NCBI GenBank assembly: GCA_949383255.1
Contig: CASJPF010000004.1
Coordinates: 62,001-126,000, forward strand
From: Lachnospiraceae bacterium
Lineage (GTDB): Bacteria > Bacillota > Clostridia > Lachnospirales > Lachnospiraceae
DNA length: 64,000 nucleotides
Direction of reading: 5' to 3'
The stretch's first letter is position 1; each line of letters opens with the position of its first letter. A model generated the notes under the pieces. That model was not told the origin of the DNA. It searched no databases and was given only the letters and a program-made list of their open reading frames with translations. Both the position numbers and the translations under genes were made by a program. Below, piece after piece: positions 21,043 to 32,809 of this stretch.

Positions 21043-21132
21043 GTGTGAAGGAAAATTCGCATCGTGAAGTGCGAAAGTATGTTTTGTAGTTTGTTTATGT
21101 TCTGAATAAAGCGAAAGGAATGATGAAAAAAT

Positions 21133-21507
21133 ATGATACATAATGTATTTGGAGATATTGACTTTAATGTAGGATGGAAGACTACTAAGAGTATTGTATT
21201 ATTTGGGCAATCTTATGTAGTTACAGTAAAAATACATGCATACTTTGAAGAGGATGGTATTACAGAAGAACAGGAAAATGCCTACATTGATTTTATAAGT
21301 TCAGAGGAAACAAAAATGAATTGTGTTGAAAAAATGTTAAAAGAGTATTCAGATTTTGCACAAGAACAGTTTATTCCTAGAACATTGTTGATGAATAGAG
21401 ACGGATCTTATGCTTTGCTATTTGATGATAGAGATAATGAAGATGAAGGAATTGCAGTATGTCTTGCTCCAGAAGAAAAAATTGTGTCTCAAGATGATTA
21501 TTTATAA
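21133..21507 (+). CDS. Putative immunity protein (DUF6985/DUF2004-like) for the upstream nuclease
   Basis: Small acidic protein IHNVFGDIDFNVGWKTTKSIVLFGQSYVVTVKIHAYFEEDGITEEQENAYIDF directly after the nuclease; family recalled by sequence style, not verified. Confidence 0.55.
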   Translation: MIHNVFGDIDFNVGWKTTKSIVLFGQSYVVTVKIHAYFEEDGITEEQENAYIDFISSEETKMNCVEKMLKEYSDFAQEQFIPRTLLMNRDGSYALLFDDRDNEDEGIAVCLAPEEKIVSQDDYL

Positions 21508-21650
21508 AAGTGATTACAAAAGCATTTTTGGGTTTTAAAGCTGTAACAATTATTTAATTCTCATGGTTAAGGAAAAGAGAAGAACAATTGTAAAAAAGGA
21601 ATCTGTGAAAAAGGGGATAATAGACTAAAAATTTATAGGTAGGAAAGAAC

Positions 21651-21690
21651 GCTGGGAACAAGTAAAGATTCTGTTGCCAGCGCTTTATTT
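21651..21690. terminator. Hairpin terminator after the accessory locus
   Basis: GCTGGGAACA ... TGTTGCCAGC followed by T-rich tract. Confidence 0.55.
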
Positions 21691-21836
21691 TTTGTTTTAT
21701 AGCAAACAGAAGTTCCGAAAATATCTTCTTTTGTCTGTACAAATGAAAAGCCGTGTGCTATAATCAAAAGTACTTTTTGAGCGATTTCTATGGATTGCTT
21801 ACAACCCATTTAAATTATTGGAGGTGAGTTAATTTT

Positions 21837-23828
21837 ATGTTGTTTAAACTGCACAGTGAATACCAGCCCACCGGTGATCAGCCGGAGGCGATTGCAAAGC
21901 TTGTGGAAGGCTTTAAAGAGGGCAATCAGTTCCAGACATTACTAGGTGTTACTGGTTCTGGAAAAACTTTTACAATGGCAAATATTATACAGGCATTACA
22001 AAAGCCTACTTTGGTGATAGCGCACAATAAAACGCTCGCCGGACAATTGTATGGTGAATTTAAAGAATTTTTCCCAGAAAATGCGGTAGAATATTTTGTG
22101 TCCTACTATGATTATTATCAGCCGGAGGCGTATATTCCTTCTTCAGATACCTATATTGCAAAGGACTCTGCTGTAAATGACGAGATTGATAAGTTGAGAT
22201 TATCGGCGACAGCCTCTTTGACAGAGCGCCGCGATGTTATTGTTGTAGCCAGTGTTTCCTGCATTTATGGTCTGGGGAGCCCAGACGAGTATCAGGGAAT
22301 GATGCTTTCTTTGCGGCCGGGCATGGAAAAAGACAGAGATGAAGTAATTCACGCTTTGATTGAAATGCAGTACGACCGAAATGATTTGGAACTTGACCGA
22401 GGGCGGTTTCGCGTGCATGGTGATGTGGTGGACATTCACCCAGCACAGGGCGGCGAGTTTCTTATCCGCGTGGAGTTTTTTGGAGATGAGATTGACCGTA
22501 TTGCCGAGATAGACCCTGTGACAAACAAGGTTCATGCCACTTTAGAGCATACCACAATCTTTCCAGCATCTCATTATGTTGTGGCGCCAGAGCGGATTGC
22601 AAAGGCATGTGTGGATATTGAGGAGGAAATGAAAGAGCGCGTGCGTTATTTTAAGAGTGAGGATAAGCTTTTGGAGGCACAGCGCATCTCTGAACGGACA
22701 AACTTTGATATTGAGATGCTTCGTGAGACGGGGTTTTGTTCTGGCATTGAGAATTATTCAAGACATTTAAACGGATCAAAAGAAGGCGATCCGCCGTATT
22801 GTCTCATGGACTTTTTTACAGAAGATTTTCTGATTATTATAGATGAGTCGCATATGACAATCCCTCAGATTCGTGGAATGTATGCGGGTGATCGCTCGCG
22901 AAAAAACACACTGGTGGAATATGGATTTCGGCTTCCGTCAGCACTGGACAACAGACCCCTTCAATTTGAGGAGTTTGAGCAAAAAATAGACCAAATGCTC
23001 TTTGTGTCGGCGACACCAAATGAATATGAAAAACAGCATGAGCTTTTGCGTGCGGAACAGATTATTCGACCGACAGGGTTATTAGACCCAGAAATTGAGA
23101 TACACCCTGTAGAGGGGCAGATTGATGATTTGATTGCCCGAATTCATGCGGAGACTGAAAAGCACAATAAAGTGCTTGTGACAACGCTGACAAAGCGTAT
23201 GGCGGAGGACTTAACCAAATATATGTCTGATGTTGGCGTGCGTGTGAAATATTTGCACTCTGATATTGATACCCTTGAGCGCGCGCAGATTATTCGTGAC
23301 ATGCGTCTTGATGTGTTTGATGTGCTTGTCGGCATTAATCTTTTGCGGGAAGGGCTTGACATTCCTGAAATTTCGCTTGTGGCAGTTTTAGACGCAGATA
23401 AGGAAGGCTTTTTGCGCTCTGCAACATCTTTGATTCAGACGGTTGGTCGTGCTGCAAGGAATGCAGAGGGACATGTTGTTATGTACGCAGATACAATTAC
23501 AGATTCTATGCAAATGACGCTTGATGAGACTGCTAGAAGGCGTGCGATTCAGCAAAAATATAATGAGGAGCATGGTATTACACCACAGACAATCAAGAAG
23601 GCAGTGCGCGACTTAATCAGCATTTCAAAGGCAGTGGCAAAAGAAGAACAACAGTTTGAAAAAGATCCGGAGTCAATGAATGAGAAGGAACTGAAAAAAT
23701 TGATTGACACTGTGGAGAAGAATATGCGCAAGGCAGCGGCAGACCTTAATTTTGAGGCGGCGATGGAGTTGCGTGACAAGATGATGGAACTGAAAAAACA
23801 ATTGTTGGATTTGACAAGCGGACTTTAA
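21837..23828 (+). CDS. uvrB: Excinuclease ABC subunit B
   Basis: [38 protein letters not shown]. Confidence 0.97.
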   Translation: MLFKLHSEYQPTGDQPEAIAKLVEGFKEGNQFQTLLGVTGSGKTFTMANIIQALQKPTLVIAHNKTLAGQLYGEFKEFFPENAVEYFVSYYDYYQPEAYIPSSDTYIAKDSAVNDEIDKLRLSATASLTERRDVIVVASVSCIYGLGSPDEYQGMMLSLRPGMEKDRDEVIHALIEMQYDRNDLELDRGRFRVHGDVVDIHPAQGGEFLIRVEFFGDEIDRIAEIDPVTNKVHATLEHTTIFPASHYVVAPERIAKACVDIEEEMKERVRYFKSEDKLLEAQRISERTNFDIEMLRETGFCSGIENYSRHLNGSKEGDPPYCLMDFFTEDFLIIIDESHMTIPQIRGMYAGDRSRKNTLVEYGFRLPSALDNRPLQFEEFEQKIDQMLFVSATPNEYEKQHELLRAEQIIRPTGLLDPEIEIHPVEGQIDDLIARIHAETEKHNKVLVTTLTKRMAEDLTKYMSDVGVRVKYLHSDIDTLERAQIIRDMRLDVFDVLVGINLLREGLDIPEISLVAVLDADKEGFLRSATSLIQTVGRAARNAEGHVVMYADTITDSMQMTLDETARRRAIQQKYNEEHGITPQTIKKAVRDLISISKAVAKEEQQFEKDPESMNEKELKKLIDTVEKNMRKAAADLNFEAAMELRDKMMELKKQLLDLTSGL

Positions 23829-23906
23829 GGAATTGTATTTTTAAATATATTTGAGCGCTGCATGAATATAAAGGAATCGTTTACAATAGAAAGGTATGGT
23901 ATAAGA

Positions 23907-26777
23907 ATGGACAGAGAACAATTAAAGATGTTGCCCAAAGGAGAAGTTATCAAGATTCGCGGCGCAAATGAACACAATTTGAAAAATATTGATTTGGATA
24001 TTCCCAGAAATAAATTTGTTGTGCTGACAGGATTATCTGGTTCTGGCAAGTCTTCCCTTGCATTTGACACTATCTATGCGGAGGGACAGAGACGGTATAT
24101 GGAATCTCTATCCTCCTATGCCAGACAATTTCTAGGACAGATGGAAAAACCAAATGTGGAACGCATTGATGGATTGTCACCTGCGATTTCAATTGATCAG
24201 AAATCTACAAACAGAAATCCACGCTCGACAGTTGGTACTGTGACAGAAATTTATGACTATTTTAGACTTTTGTATGCACGTATTGGAATACCACACTGCC
24301 CAAACTGCGGCCGTGAGATTAAGCGCCAGACAGTTGACCAGATGGTTGACCAGATTATGGAGCTGCCACAGGGTACAAAGCTTCAACTTTTGGCGCCTGT
24401 GGTGCGCGGCAGAAAAGGAGAACATGCAAAAGTGCTTGACCGCGCGAAAAAAAGCGGTTATGTGCGTGTCCGCATTGACGGAAACTTATATGATTTGTCA
24501 GAGGAGATTCACCTTGAAAAAAATATCAAGCACAATATTGAGATTATAGTGGATAGAATTGCGGTAAAAGAAGGCATTGAGCGAAGATTGACAGATTCTA
24601 TTGAGAATGTTATGGTGCTTTCAGAAGGACTTTTGATGGTGGATGTGATAGGCGGCGAGATAATGAATTTTTCTGATAGTTTTGCCTGTCCTGATTGTAA
24701 TATTAGCATTGATGAGGTAGAGCCCAGGAGTTTTTCTTTTAACAATCCGTTTGGCGCCTGTCCAGATTGTTTTGGACTTGGCTATAAGATGGAATTTGAT
24801 ATAGATTTAATTATACCAGACAAAAGCCTTAGCATTAATCAAGGGGCGATTACTGTTATGGGGTGGCAGTCCTGCGCAGATAAGGGAAGTTTTACGAATG
24901 CGATTTTGCAGGCTCTATGCAAGGAGTACAAGTTTTCTCTTGACATACCATATGAAGAATTATCTGACAAAGCGAAAGAGGTACTTATATATGGAACAAA
25001 TGGTAAGGAAGTGACTGTACACTATAAAGGGCAACGCGGTGAAGGAACATATCCTGTGGCATTTGAAGGATTACTTAAAAATGTGGAGCGCAGGTACAGA
25101 GAAACTGCATCGGAGGGCATCAAACAGGAGTACGAGACATTTATGCGTATTACACCCTGTAAGGAGTGCGGCGGAAGGCGCTTGAAAAAAACTTCGCTTG
25201 CAGTGACGGTCTGCGACAAGAATATTTATGAGATTACATCCATGTCCATTACAAATCTATATAGTTTTTTGGATACAATGCAGTTGACCCAACAACAGCA
25301 ATTGATTGGAAAGCGCATTTTAAAGGAAATTCGGGCAAGGGTAGGTTTTCTTGCAAGTGTTGGGCTGGAATATCTGTGTCTTTCAAGAGGCACAGCATCT
25401 TTATCTGGCGGTGAGGCACAGCGCATTCGTCTGGCAACACAGATTGGATCTGGTTTGGTCGGTGTGTGTTATATTTTAGATGAGCCAAGCATTGGATTGC
25501 ATCAGCGAGACAATGATAAGTTGCTGTCAGCGCTGCGCAATTTACAAGGACTTGGAAACACGCTGCTTGTTGTGGAACATGACGAAGATACCATGCTGGC
25601 GGCAGACCATGTGATTGACATTGGTCCTGGCGCTGGGGAACATGGCGGGGAGGTGATTGCGCAAGGAACGGCGGAAGAGATTATGCAGGTTCCAGAGTCC
25701 ATTACTGGACAATATTTAAGCGGAAAAATACAAATTCCTGTGCCAGAACACCGCAGAAATCCGACAGGTTGGCTGACTGTAAAAGGAGCCGCAGAAAACA
25801 ATCTGAAAAATATTGATGTAAAGTTTCCACTTGGTATATTTACTTGTGTGACAGGCGTGTCTGGTTCCGGAAAATCGTCTTTGGTAAATGAGATTTTATA
25901 TAAGTATTTGGCGAAAAAACTCAACAGAGCACGCACGATACCAGGCAAATTTAAAAAGATTGATGGCGTGGAGCAGTTGGATAAAGTAATTGCAATTGAT
26001 CAGTCACCAATCGGCAGAACACCACGCTCTAATCCAGCAACTTATACAGGTGTGTTTGACCAAATTAGAGATTTATTTGCATCGACTGTTGACGCGAAGG
26101 CAAAGGGATACAGCAAAGGGCGGTTTAGCTTTAACGTGAAAGGCGGGCGATGTGAGGCGTGTGGTGGTGATGGCATTATTAAAATCGAGATGCACTTTTT
26201 GCCAGATGTATATGTGCCTTGCGAGGTTTGTCAGGGGAAACGTTACAATAGAGAGACGCTTGATGTAAAGTATAAGGGAAAGAGTATTTATGATGTGCTG
26301 GATATGACTGTCGAGGAAGCAATGACATTTTTTGAGTCCGTTCCTTCTATTAAGAGGAAAATTGAGACATTGTATGATGTTGGGCTTTCTTATATTAAGT
26401 TAGGGCAACCTTCAACAACACTTTCTGGCGGTGAGGCACAGCGTATTAAGCTTGCGACGGAACTGAGCCGTAGAAGTACAGGAAAGACAATTTATATTTT
26501 GGACGAGCCAACAACAGGACTTCATTTTGCAGACGTGCATAAGTTAGTTGAAATTTTGCAGCGTCTTGCAGAGGGTGGAAATACAGTGATTGTCATTGAG
26601 CACAACTTAGATGTGATTAAGACCGCAGATTATATTATTGACATTGGACCAGAGGGCGGAGATGGTGGCGGCACTGTAATTGCTGAAGGCACACCAGAAT
26701 ATATTGCCTCCTGCCCACAGTCTTATACAGGAATCTATATTAAGAAAATGCTAGAGCGAGCAAAAGGTAAGAAGTGA
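23907..26777 (+). CDS. uvrA: Excinuclease ABC subunit A
   Basis: [35 protein letters not shown], two ABC cassettes, zinc-finger CxxC motifs. Confidence 0.97.
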   Translation: MDREQLKMLPKGEVIKIRGANEHNLKNIDLDIPRNKFVVLTGLSGSGKSSLAFDTIYAEGQRRYMESLSSYARQFLGQMEKPNVERIDGLSPAISIDQKSTNRNPRSTVGTVTEIYDYFRLLYARIGIPHCPNCGREIKRQTVDQMVDQIMELPQGTKLQLLAPVVRGRKGEHAKVLDRAKKSGYVRVRIDGNLYDLSEEIHLEKNIKHNIEIIVDRIAVKEGIERRLTDSIENVMVLSEGLLMVDVIGGEIMNFSDSFACPDCNISIDEVEPRSFSFNNPFGACPDCFGLGYKMEFDIDLIIPDKSLSINQGAITVMGWQSCADKGSFTNAILQALCKEYKFSLDIPYEELSDKAKEVLIYGTNGKEVTVHYKGQRGEGTYPVAFEGLLKNVERRYRETASEGIKQEYETFMRITPCKECGGRRLKKTSLAVTVCDKNIYEITSMSITNLYSFLDTMQLTQQQQLIGKRILKEIRARVGFLASVGLEYLCLSRGTASLSGGEAQRIRLATQIGSGLVGVCYILDEPSIGLHQRDNDKLLSALRNLQGLGNTLLVVEHDEDTMLAADHVIDIGPGAGEHGGEVIAQGTAEEIMQVPESITGQYLSGKIQIPVPEHRRNPTGWLTVKGAAENNLKNIDVKFPLGIFTCVTGVSGSGKSSLVNEILYKYLAKKLNRARTIPGKFKKIDGVEQLDKVIAIDQSPIGRTPRSNPATYTGVFDQIRDLFASTVDAKAKGYSKGRFSFNVKGGRCEACGGDGIIKIEMHFLPDVYVPCEVCQGKRYNRETLDVKYKGKSIYDVLDMTVEEAMTFFESVPSIKRKIETLYDVGLSYIKLGQPSTTLSGGEAQRIKLATELSRRSTGKTIYILDEPTTGLHFADVHKLVEILQRLAEGGNTVIVIEHNLDVIKTADYIIDIGPEGGDGGGTVIAEGTPEYIASCPQSYTGIYIKKMLERAKGKK

Positions 26778-26801
26778 ATTAAAATTAAGAGGATAAAGGA
26801 T

Positions 26802-27581
26802 ATGGAGAACAAAAAGAATTACGAGAAAGCAATTGAGGAGCTTTCGCTAATGCTGATGTATCTGACAAGAGAACAGGACAACAATGAATTTTTCAAATAT
26901 CGGGAGCTAAGCTGGAAAGGGTATGATTTTCAAATGTTGGATAGGCTTGAACAAGGGGATTTGATTTTCCAGCCAAAAAACCGCAGAAGATATGACAAAT
27001 ATCTTTATTTAACAGAGCAGGGACGCGAGCGGGCACAGGAACTTTTGGCAGAGTATGGACTCTGTGATAAAGAGATTAATGAGCAGTTTGAACTGCGCAA
27101 TATTTTGCCGGAGGAGGCAGAACAGGCAGCAGAAATTGAAAAAATTTGTTTTCCGCCCAATGAAGCATGTTCTAGGGAAAAGATTTTGGAGAGAGTAGAA
27201 GCGGCGCCCGAGTTGTTTCTTGTGGCGGTTGACAGAAAGACAGGAAAGCTTGCTGGATTTTTAAATGGAATCGCAACGGATGAGTATTCTTTTCGAGATG
27301 AATTTTTTACAGATATTAAACTGTACAACCCAAAAGGAAACAATGTGATGCTACTTGGGCTTGATGTGTTGCCAGAGTACCGTGGACAGGGATTGGCAAA
27401 AGAAATTATGTTCCAATATCTTCGTAGGGAGCAAGAAAAAGGGCGGAAAATGATTTTTCTGACTTGCTTAGCAGCCAAAGTGAAGATGTATACAAAGATG
27501 GGATATTATAATAACGGTATTGCGGCATCTACATGGGGCGGAGAACAGTGGTATGAGATGCGCTATCGTCTAAATCTTTAG
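26802..27581 (+). CDS. GNAT-family N-acetyltransferase
   Basis: LGLDVLPEYRGQGLAKEIMFQYLRREQEKGRKMIFLTCL acetyl-CoA binding motif. Confidence 0.82.
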   Translation: MENKKNYEKAIEELSLMLMYLTREQDNNEFFKYRELSWKGYDFQMLDRLEQGDLIFQPKNRRRYDKYLYLTEQGRERAQELLAEYGLCDKEINEQFELRNILPEEAEQAAEIEKICFPPNEACSREKILERVEAAPELFLVAVDRKTGKLAGFLNGIATDEYSFRDEFFTDIKLYNPKGNNVMLLGLDVLPEYRGQGLAKEIMFQYLRREQEKGRKMIFLTCLAAKVKMYTKMGYYNNGIAASTWGGEQWYEMRYRLNL

Positions 27582-27649
27582 GAATGGTAAACCATAAATA
27601 AATTTGTTCTTAACAGCACATTTGAGTATTGTCTTTTGAAGATTAGTAG

Positions 27650-27687
27650 GGAACTGTAAAATTATTTATTTTTACGGTTCCTTTTTT
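27650..27687. terminator. Hairpin terminator
   Basis: GGAACTGTAAA ... TTTACGGTTCC TTTTTT. Confidence 0.75.
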
Positions 27688-27993
27688 GATGTCTATAACG
27701 CCCATAAGAAGGTTGTCAACAAATCTGATGAGAGTTGGACGCATGATTTTATATTTTCAAGAGTGAGCGAAAAGTAACTAAAATGTATAAAAGAGAGATT
27801 ATTTTTATAAAAAATCTGTAAAAATGAGAAATGGTGTGGTACAATATGAAGAGACAGGGATGCACAAAGACGATAAAATGTCATAGATAGCTAAATTTTT
27901 GGCGAAATTGTACAAATAGGTATAGGTGGCAGCTTATGGAGGTCGAGCAAAACTGTTAGGCAGAGAAAATTGAATAGGAAGGAATGATTCAAA

Positions 27994-29724
27994 ATGAGAA
28001 AACATATTAGTATCAAGGTCTACTCCATGCTTACAGCACTGCTTGTTATTTTTCTGGTGTATGCATATTTTTCTTCCAGAGGAATATTAAATGCCAAAGA
28101 TGCAGTCACACAAATATCAAATACTTATATGCAGTTGTTGGTACAAAATGAAATTGTGACAAAGAATATGACAGAAGCTCGTCTGTATGGGAACTTGATT
28201 GTGCTTTTTCCGAGTGAGGAGTCAGCAACAAGACTAGCAGGTAGTGTTTCAGATGTATTAGATCCTATTGATGCTGCCTTTTCTGTTATGGAAGAATTGT
28301 GCGCCAATGCGCACAACACACAACTGACACAAGCACTGCAAGAATACAAAAAACAATACGCTCCTCTCAAGGAAAATATTACACATGTTGCAAGTTTGTA
28401 CCTGGCAGGAGAGAAGGAAAGCGCTGTGACAATGAATGCACAGATGCGTGAGATTGTGTTGGCTATGCAAGAGAAACAGACGATATTTGCCGAAACTTTA
28501 AATAGTACATCACAGGAATTGTCAGATAAACGAATCGCAGAAGCCTCCTCATTATACACAGCGGCTATGATAATCAGTGTGGTATTTACTGCGGTGACAA
28601 TTCTGATGATTTTAGTAGTCAGTCTTTCGATTGTAAGACCGGCAAAAAATGCGACGGAACAACTTAACAAAATTATACGTGATATTCAAAGTAATAATGG
28701 AGATCTGACACAGCGCATTGATGTAAAGACACAAGACGAAGTTGGACAGCTGGTCGGTGGTGTCAATAATTTTGTTGATCAGCTTCAGATGATTATGAAA
28801 AAAATTCAGACTAGTTCTGACAATATGGATGCACATGTTGGAGATATCAATGAAAATATTAGGCAGTCAGAGTCGAGTGCGAGTGATGTATCCGCTACTA
28901 TGGAACAGATGTCAGCAAGCATGGAAGAGATTTCTGCAACGCTTGATCAGATTTCACAGGGTTCTCAAAATGTTCTTGAGCTTGCAAAGGATATGCGCGG
29001 CAGGGCAGAGGAGGGCTCAGGATTGGTTAGCGATATTCGGAATAAAGCGCAAAATTTCAGGTCTGAGGCAGTCAACAGCAAGAAGAATACAATTGGAATG
29101 ATGACTTCCAACAGGGAACTTTTGGAGGTCGCAATAGAGAACAGCCGCAGTGTAGAGAAAATTAACAGCCTCACTAGTGAGATATTAAGCATTTCTAGTC
29201 AGACCAATTTGCTGGCATTGAACGCTTCTATTGAGGCAGCGCGTGCAGGAGAGGCGGGCAAAGGGTTTTCTGTTGTTGCGGATGAGATTCGTGTGCTTGC
29301 TGACAACAGCCGTGATACAGCAAATAATATTCAGCATATTAGTGTAGCTGTGACACAGGCGGTGGAGGAGTTGGCGCGCGATGCAAATGAAATGCTGAAT
29401 TTTATTGATACAGCAGTTCTTGTTGATTACGATAAATTTGTTGATATTGCAAGTCAATATCATGATGATGCGGATAATATTGATAATATGCTTGGTGATT
29501 TCAATCATAAGTCGCAAAATCTTGAAGAGACCATATCACAAATTACAAGTGGCATTGATGGTATCAACACTGCAGTGGAGGAGAATGCGCAAGGAGTCAC
29601 TATTGTCGCAAACAATACCTCTCAGTTGGTGGAATCCTTGGCTGGCATTCGGGAACGCGCAGAGAACAACAAGGAGATTTCAGACAAGTTGAAGGAAGAG
29701 GTACATTTATTTAAAAACATATAG
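27994..29724 (+). CDS. Methyl-accepting chemotaxis protein
   Basis: TM, HAMP, signalling hairpin [39 protein letters not shown]. Confidence 0.95.
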   Translation: MRKHISIKVYSMLTALLVIFLVYAYFSSRGILNAKDAVTQISNTYMQLLVQNEIVTKNMTEARLYGNLIVLFPSEESATRLAGSVSDVLDPIDAAFSVMEELCANAHNTQLTQALQEYKKQYAPLKENITHVASLYLAGEKESAVTMNAQMREIVLAMQEKQTIFAETLNSTSQELSDKRIAEASSLYTAAMIISVVFTAVTILMILVVSLSIVRPAKNATEQLNKIIRDIQSNNGDLTQRIDVKTQDEVGQLVGGVNNFVDQLQMIMKKIQTSSDNMDAHVGDINENIRQSESSASDVSATMEQMSASMEEISATLDQISQGSQNVLELAKDMRGRAEEGSGLVSDIRNKAQNFRSEAVNSKKNTIGMMTSNRELLEVAIENSRSVEKINSLTSEILSISSQTNLLALNASIEAARAGEAGKGFSVVADEIRVLADNSRDTANNIQHISVAVTQAVEELARDANEMLNFIDTAVLVDYDKFVDIASQYHDDADNIDNMLGDFNHKSQNLEETISQITSGIDGINTAVEENAQGVTIVANNTSQLVESLAGIRERAENNKEISDKLKEEVHLFKNI

Positions 29725-29978
29725 TTGATACATATAAAAAGTTCTTGCATTGGCTGTGCAGGAACTTTTTTCAACTTCTTTCTTTAAGTAATGTTTAATA
29801 AATAATTTGTATTCTGAATAAAATTTTTATAAAATTTACACATTACGAAAAAAAACGAAAAAAATTATGTGCGCAATTCACAAATCCAAATATAATTTAT
29901 CGTCAATATTTCCCATTGAAAATAAAGTGCACAATTGATAATATTAAATCATGATAAAGTTACAGCAGATTTAATCAT

Positions 29979-30013
29979 TCATAAATTAATTTTTGGTTAA
30001 AAATGATTTATGA
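29979..30013. other. Near-perfect hairpin in the leader upstream of malE
   Basis: TCATAAATTAATTTTTGGTTAAAAATGATTTATGA. Confidence 0.4.
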
Positions 30014-30260
30014 GATGAACCGCGGAAAGAAAAGGAGATGCGGTTTTCTATTATAGAATTGATTGGTATCGTTTCCAATGTTTGAAAATGCGCAGAAAAC
30101 GATGATTTCCGCTATGGTAATTCTGTACAATATGTTGGAAAATAAAATAAAAAAATGAAAAGAACTTAGCAACTTTTTATAACACAGATTATTATAATCC
30201 TGCACAGGGATTTAATAATATAAAATTACAAATTATATTTAGCAAGGAGAGGTAGAGAAT

Positions 30261-31628
30261 ATGAAAAAGCGAGTATTAGCATTAGCAATGTCAACCGCAA
30301 TGATCGCATCTGTGCTGACAGCATGTGGCGGTGGAAAGGACACACCAGCACAGGACACAAACAATGCAGCAGATAACACTGCAGCTGCCAACAACACAGC
30401 AACGGATAACAACGCCCCTGCTGAAAATAATGCGGCGGATAACAACGCAGCAGATAACACTGCAGCGGACAATCAGACGATGGATTTTGGCAGTGGCGAG
30501 ATTAAAATCTGGGTTCCTGATGCGGTAACTGGTGTGACACAGACATTGGCGGATTCCTTCTTTAGTGAGCATCCAGAAATGGCTGGTTATACAGTGAAAA
30601 TTGAGCCAATGGGTGAGGGTGATGCAGCCGGCAAAGTAATTATGGATGTAGAGGCAGCACCAGATCTCTATGCATTTGCACAGGATCAGATGGCACGTCT
30701 TGTTGCGGCGGGTGCACTAACTACGATTAGTGGTGATTATGCTACATTTGTGCAGGACTCTAACGATTCAGGTGCAGCGGCGGCAGCGAAGGTAGGTAAT
30801 GAAGTCTATGCATTTCCACTGACTTCTGATAACGGATATTTCCTGTATTATGATAAGAGCGTTGTCACGGATCCTTCTTCATTAGAGCAGATTGTGGCAG
30901 ACTGTGAAGCAGCCGGCAAGAATTTCTATTTTGATACGGGAAGCTGGTATCAGACAGCATTCTTCTTTGGCGCAGGCTGTGAGCTGACATTTGATACAGA
31001 TGAAGATGGAAACTTTACAGGAATCAACAATACATATGCATCTGAGAATGGACTGAAAGCGATGAAAGCGATCAGACAGATGTCAGAATCAAAGATTTAT
31101 ATGGACGGTTCTTCGGTTGGTGACGCTGTAAATTGGGCGGCAATTGTGGATGGTACATGGGATTCTTCTTCTGCAAAAGAAGTTTTGGGCGAGAATTATG
31201 CATGTGCAAAGCTTCCTAGCTTTACAGTAGATGGCGAGACATTCCAGTTAGGCGGTTTCGGCGGATTTAAGCTTATGGGTGTTAAACCGCAGGCAGAAGC
31301 TGGAAAATTGGTAGTTTGTCTGGAACTTGCAAAGTACTTATCTGACACAGACGCACAGTTGACACGTTTCAACGAAGTTGGTTGGGGTCCCTCTAATGTG
31401 AAGGCACAGGAAGATCCAGCAGTACAGGGTGACGAGGCTCTTTCAGCGCTTCGTGAACAGCTTCAATATACGGTTCCACAGGGACAGTATCCGGGCGAGT
31501 ACTGGTCAGAGGCAGATGCACTTGGTGAGACAATCTGCGAAAGCAGTTTGCCCGTGGAATTGCATTTCTTGCCGTTGAAATTCTCTATATTTGGTATATT
31601 GTGTCTTTTGGCGCAAGCTATCTTGTGA
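30261..31628 (+). pseudogene. Maltose/maltodextrin-binding lipoprotein MalE-like, C-terminus apparently replaced by out-of-frame malF sequence
   Basis: Lipobox SVLTACGGG, SBP body; normal sequence up to WSEADALGETIC then ESSLPVELHFLPLKFSIFGILC..., which is an off-frame read of MalF N-terminal coding sequence. Confidence 0.75.
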
Positions 31629-32809
31629 AGTTCGGGTCTCTTGGAACTGTTGCAACCCATGAGGAACCTGCTTATTTCAACGGAATAGAAATTGGAAAGA
31701 CAACTGTGTTTGGTGATAACAGCTTCCTGATTCTGTTATTCAGCGTAATGACGTTATTTATTACTGTATTATTTATTATTATTTGGTATATTAATGTTAA
31801 AAACAATTATGAGTCACAGTTAAAGTTAGAAGCTGGAAAAGAGCTTCCAAGCAACAAACAGGATTTGAGCAGTCTGTTAGACCACAACTTCGACAAAACA
31901 CTTCTTTCAATTCCCGTACTTGGCGTGTTTATGTTTGTTGTAGTGCCAATTGTTTTTATGATTTTGGTTGCATTTACTAATTATGATGCAACACATCAGC
32001 CACCTACCAATCTGTTTACATGGGTGGGATTTGAAAATTTTAAGAACTTACTTTCCATAGGAGGTTCGGGCTTTGGCTCCACTTTCTTTACCATTTTAAT
32101 ATGGACATTAGTATGGGCATTTTTTGCAACTTTCCTTAATTATTTTGGAGGTATGGCAGTTGCAATTCTAATAAACAAGAAGGGTATTAAATTTAAAAAA
32201 TTATGGAGGACAATTCTTGTAATGACAATTGCGGTTCCGCAGTTTGTATCACTCCTCTATATTGGTAAGATGTTTGCAAAGGACGGATTGATTAATGGTT
32301 ATCTGATGAAATGGGGATGGATTGACAGTGCAATTCCATTCTGGACCGATCCGCTATTGGCAAAGATTACAATTATTATTATCAATGTGTGGGTTGGTAT
32401 ACCATATGTAATGCTAATCACCACAGGACTTCTGATGAATATTCCAGAAGATTTATATGAGAGTGCACGTATTGATGGTGCCAATCCATTTCAGATGTTT
32501 ATGAAAATTACGCTGCCGTACATGCTTTTTGTGACAGGTCCTTATCTGCTGACATCATTTACAGGCAACTTAAACAACTTCAATGTAATATATTTGCTTA
32601 CGACTGGTTCGCCGTTGAGCACAGAATTGACTGGTGGTGCAGGACGAACAGATTTGTTGATTACATGGCTGTATAAGCTGACTGTTAATGACACGAATTA
32701 TCGAATGGCAGCCGTGATTGGTATTATGGTATTTGTAGTGACAGCAGTAATCTCACTGGTAGTTTACAATATCTTACCATCAGTTAAAGATGAGGAGGGA
32801 TTCCAATAA
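31601..32809 (+). CDS. malF: Maltose ABC transporter permease MalF-like, 5' end missing
   Basis: MalF permease features and EAA loop YESARIDGANPFQMFMKITLP; MalF-frame residues KQFARGIAFLAVEILYIWYIVSFGASYLVKFGSLGTV extend 5' of the called start to ~31541 with no ATG or RBS. Confidence 0.8.
   Translation: MSFGASYLVKFGSLGTVATHEEPAYFNGIEIGKTTVFGDNSFLILLFSVMTLFITVLFIIIWYINVKNNYESQLKLEAGKELPSNKQDLSSLLDHNFDKTLLSIPVLGVFMFVVVPIVFMILVAFTNYDATHQPPTNLFTWVGFENFKNLLSIGGSGFGSTFFTILIWTLVWAFFATFLNYFGGMAVAILINKKGIKFKKLWRTILVMTIAVPQFVSLLYIGKMFAKDGLINGYLMKWGWIDSAIPFWTDPLLAKITIIIINVWVGIPYVMLITTGLLMNIPEDLYESARIDGANPFQMFMKITLPYMLFVTGPYLLTSFTGNLNNFNVIYLLTTGSPLSTELTGGAGRTDLLITWLYKLTVNDTNYRMAAVIGIMVFVVTAVISLVVYNILPSVKDEEGFQ

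Noticed and set aside
12000-21600. Prophage or integrative conjugative element
   Set aside because: No integrase, terminase, capsid, relaxase or VirB-type gene and no tRNA attachment site is seen; the HerA-like ATPase alone is not evidence of conjugation.
28125-28670. 181-aa minus-strand ORF
   Set aside because: Antisense to the MCP gene; no independent support.
30239-30572. Ala/Ser/Cys-rich minus-strand ORFs over the malE linker
   Set aside because: Alternative-frame artefacts of the Asn/Ala-rich linker after the lipobox.
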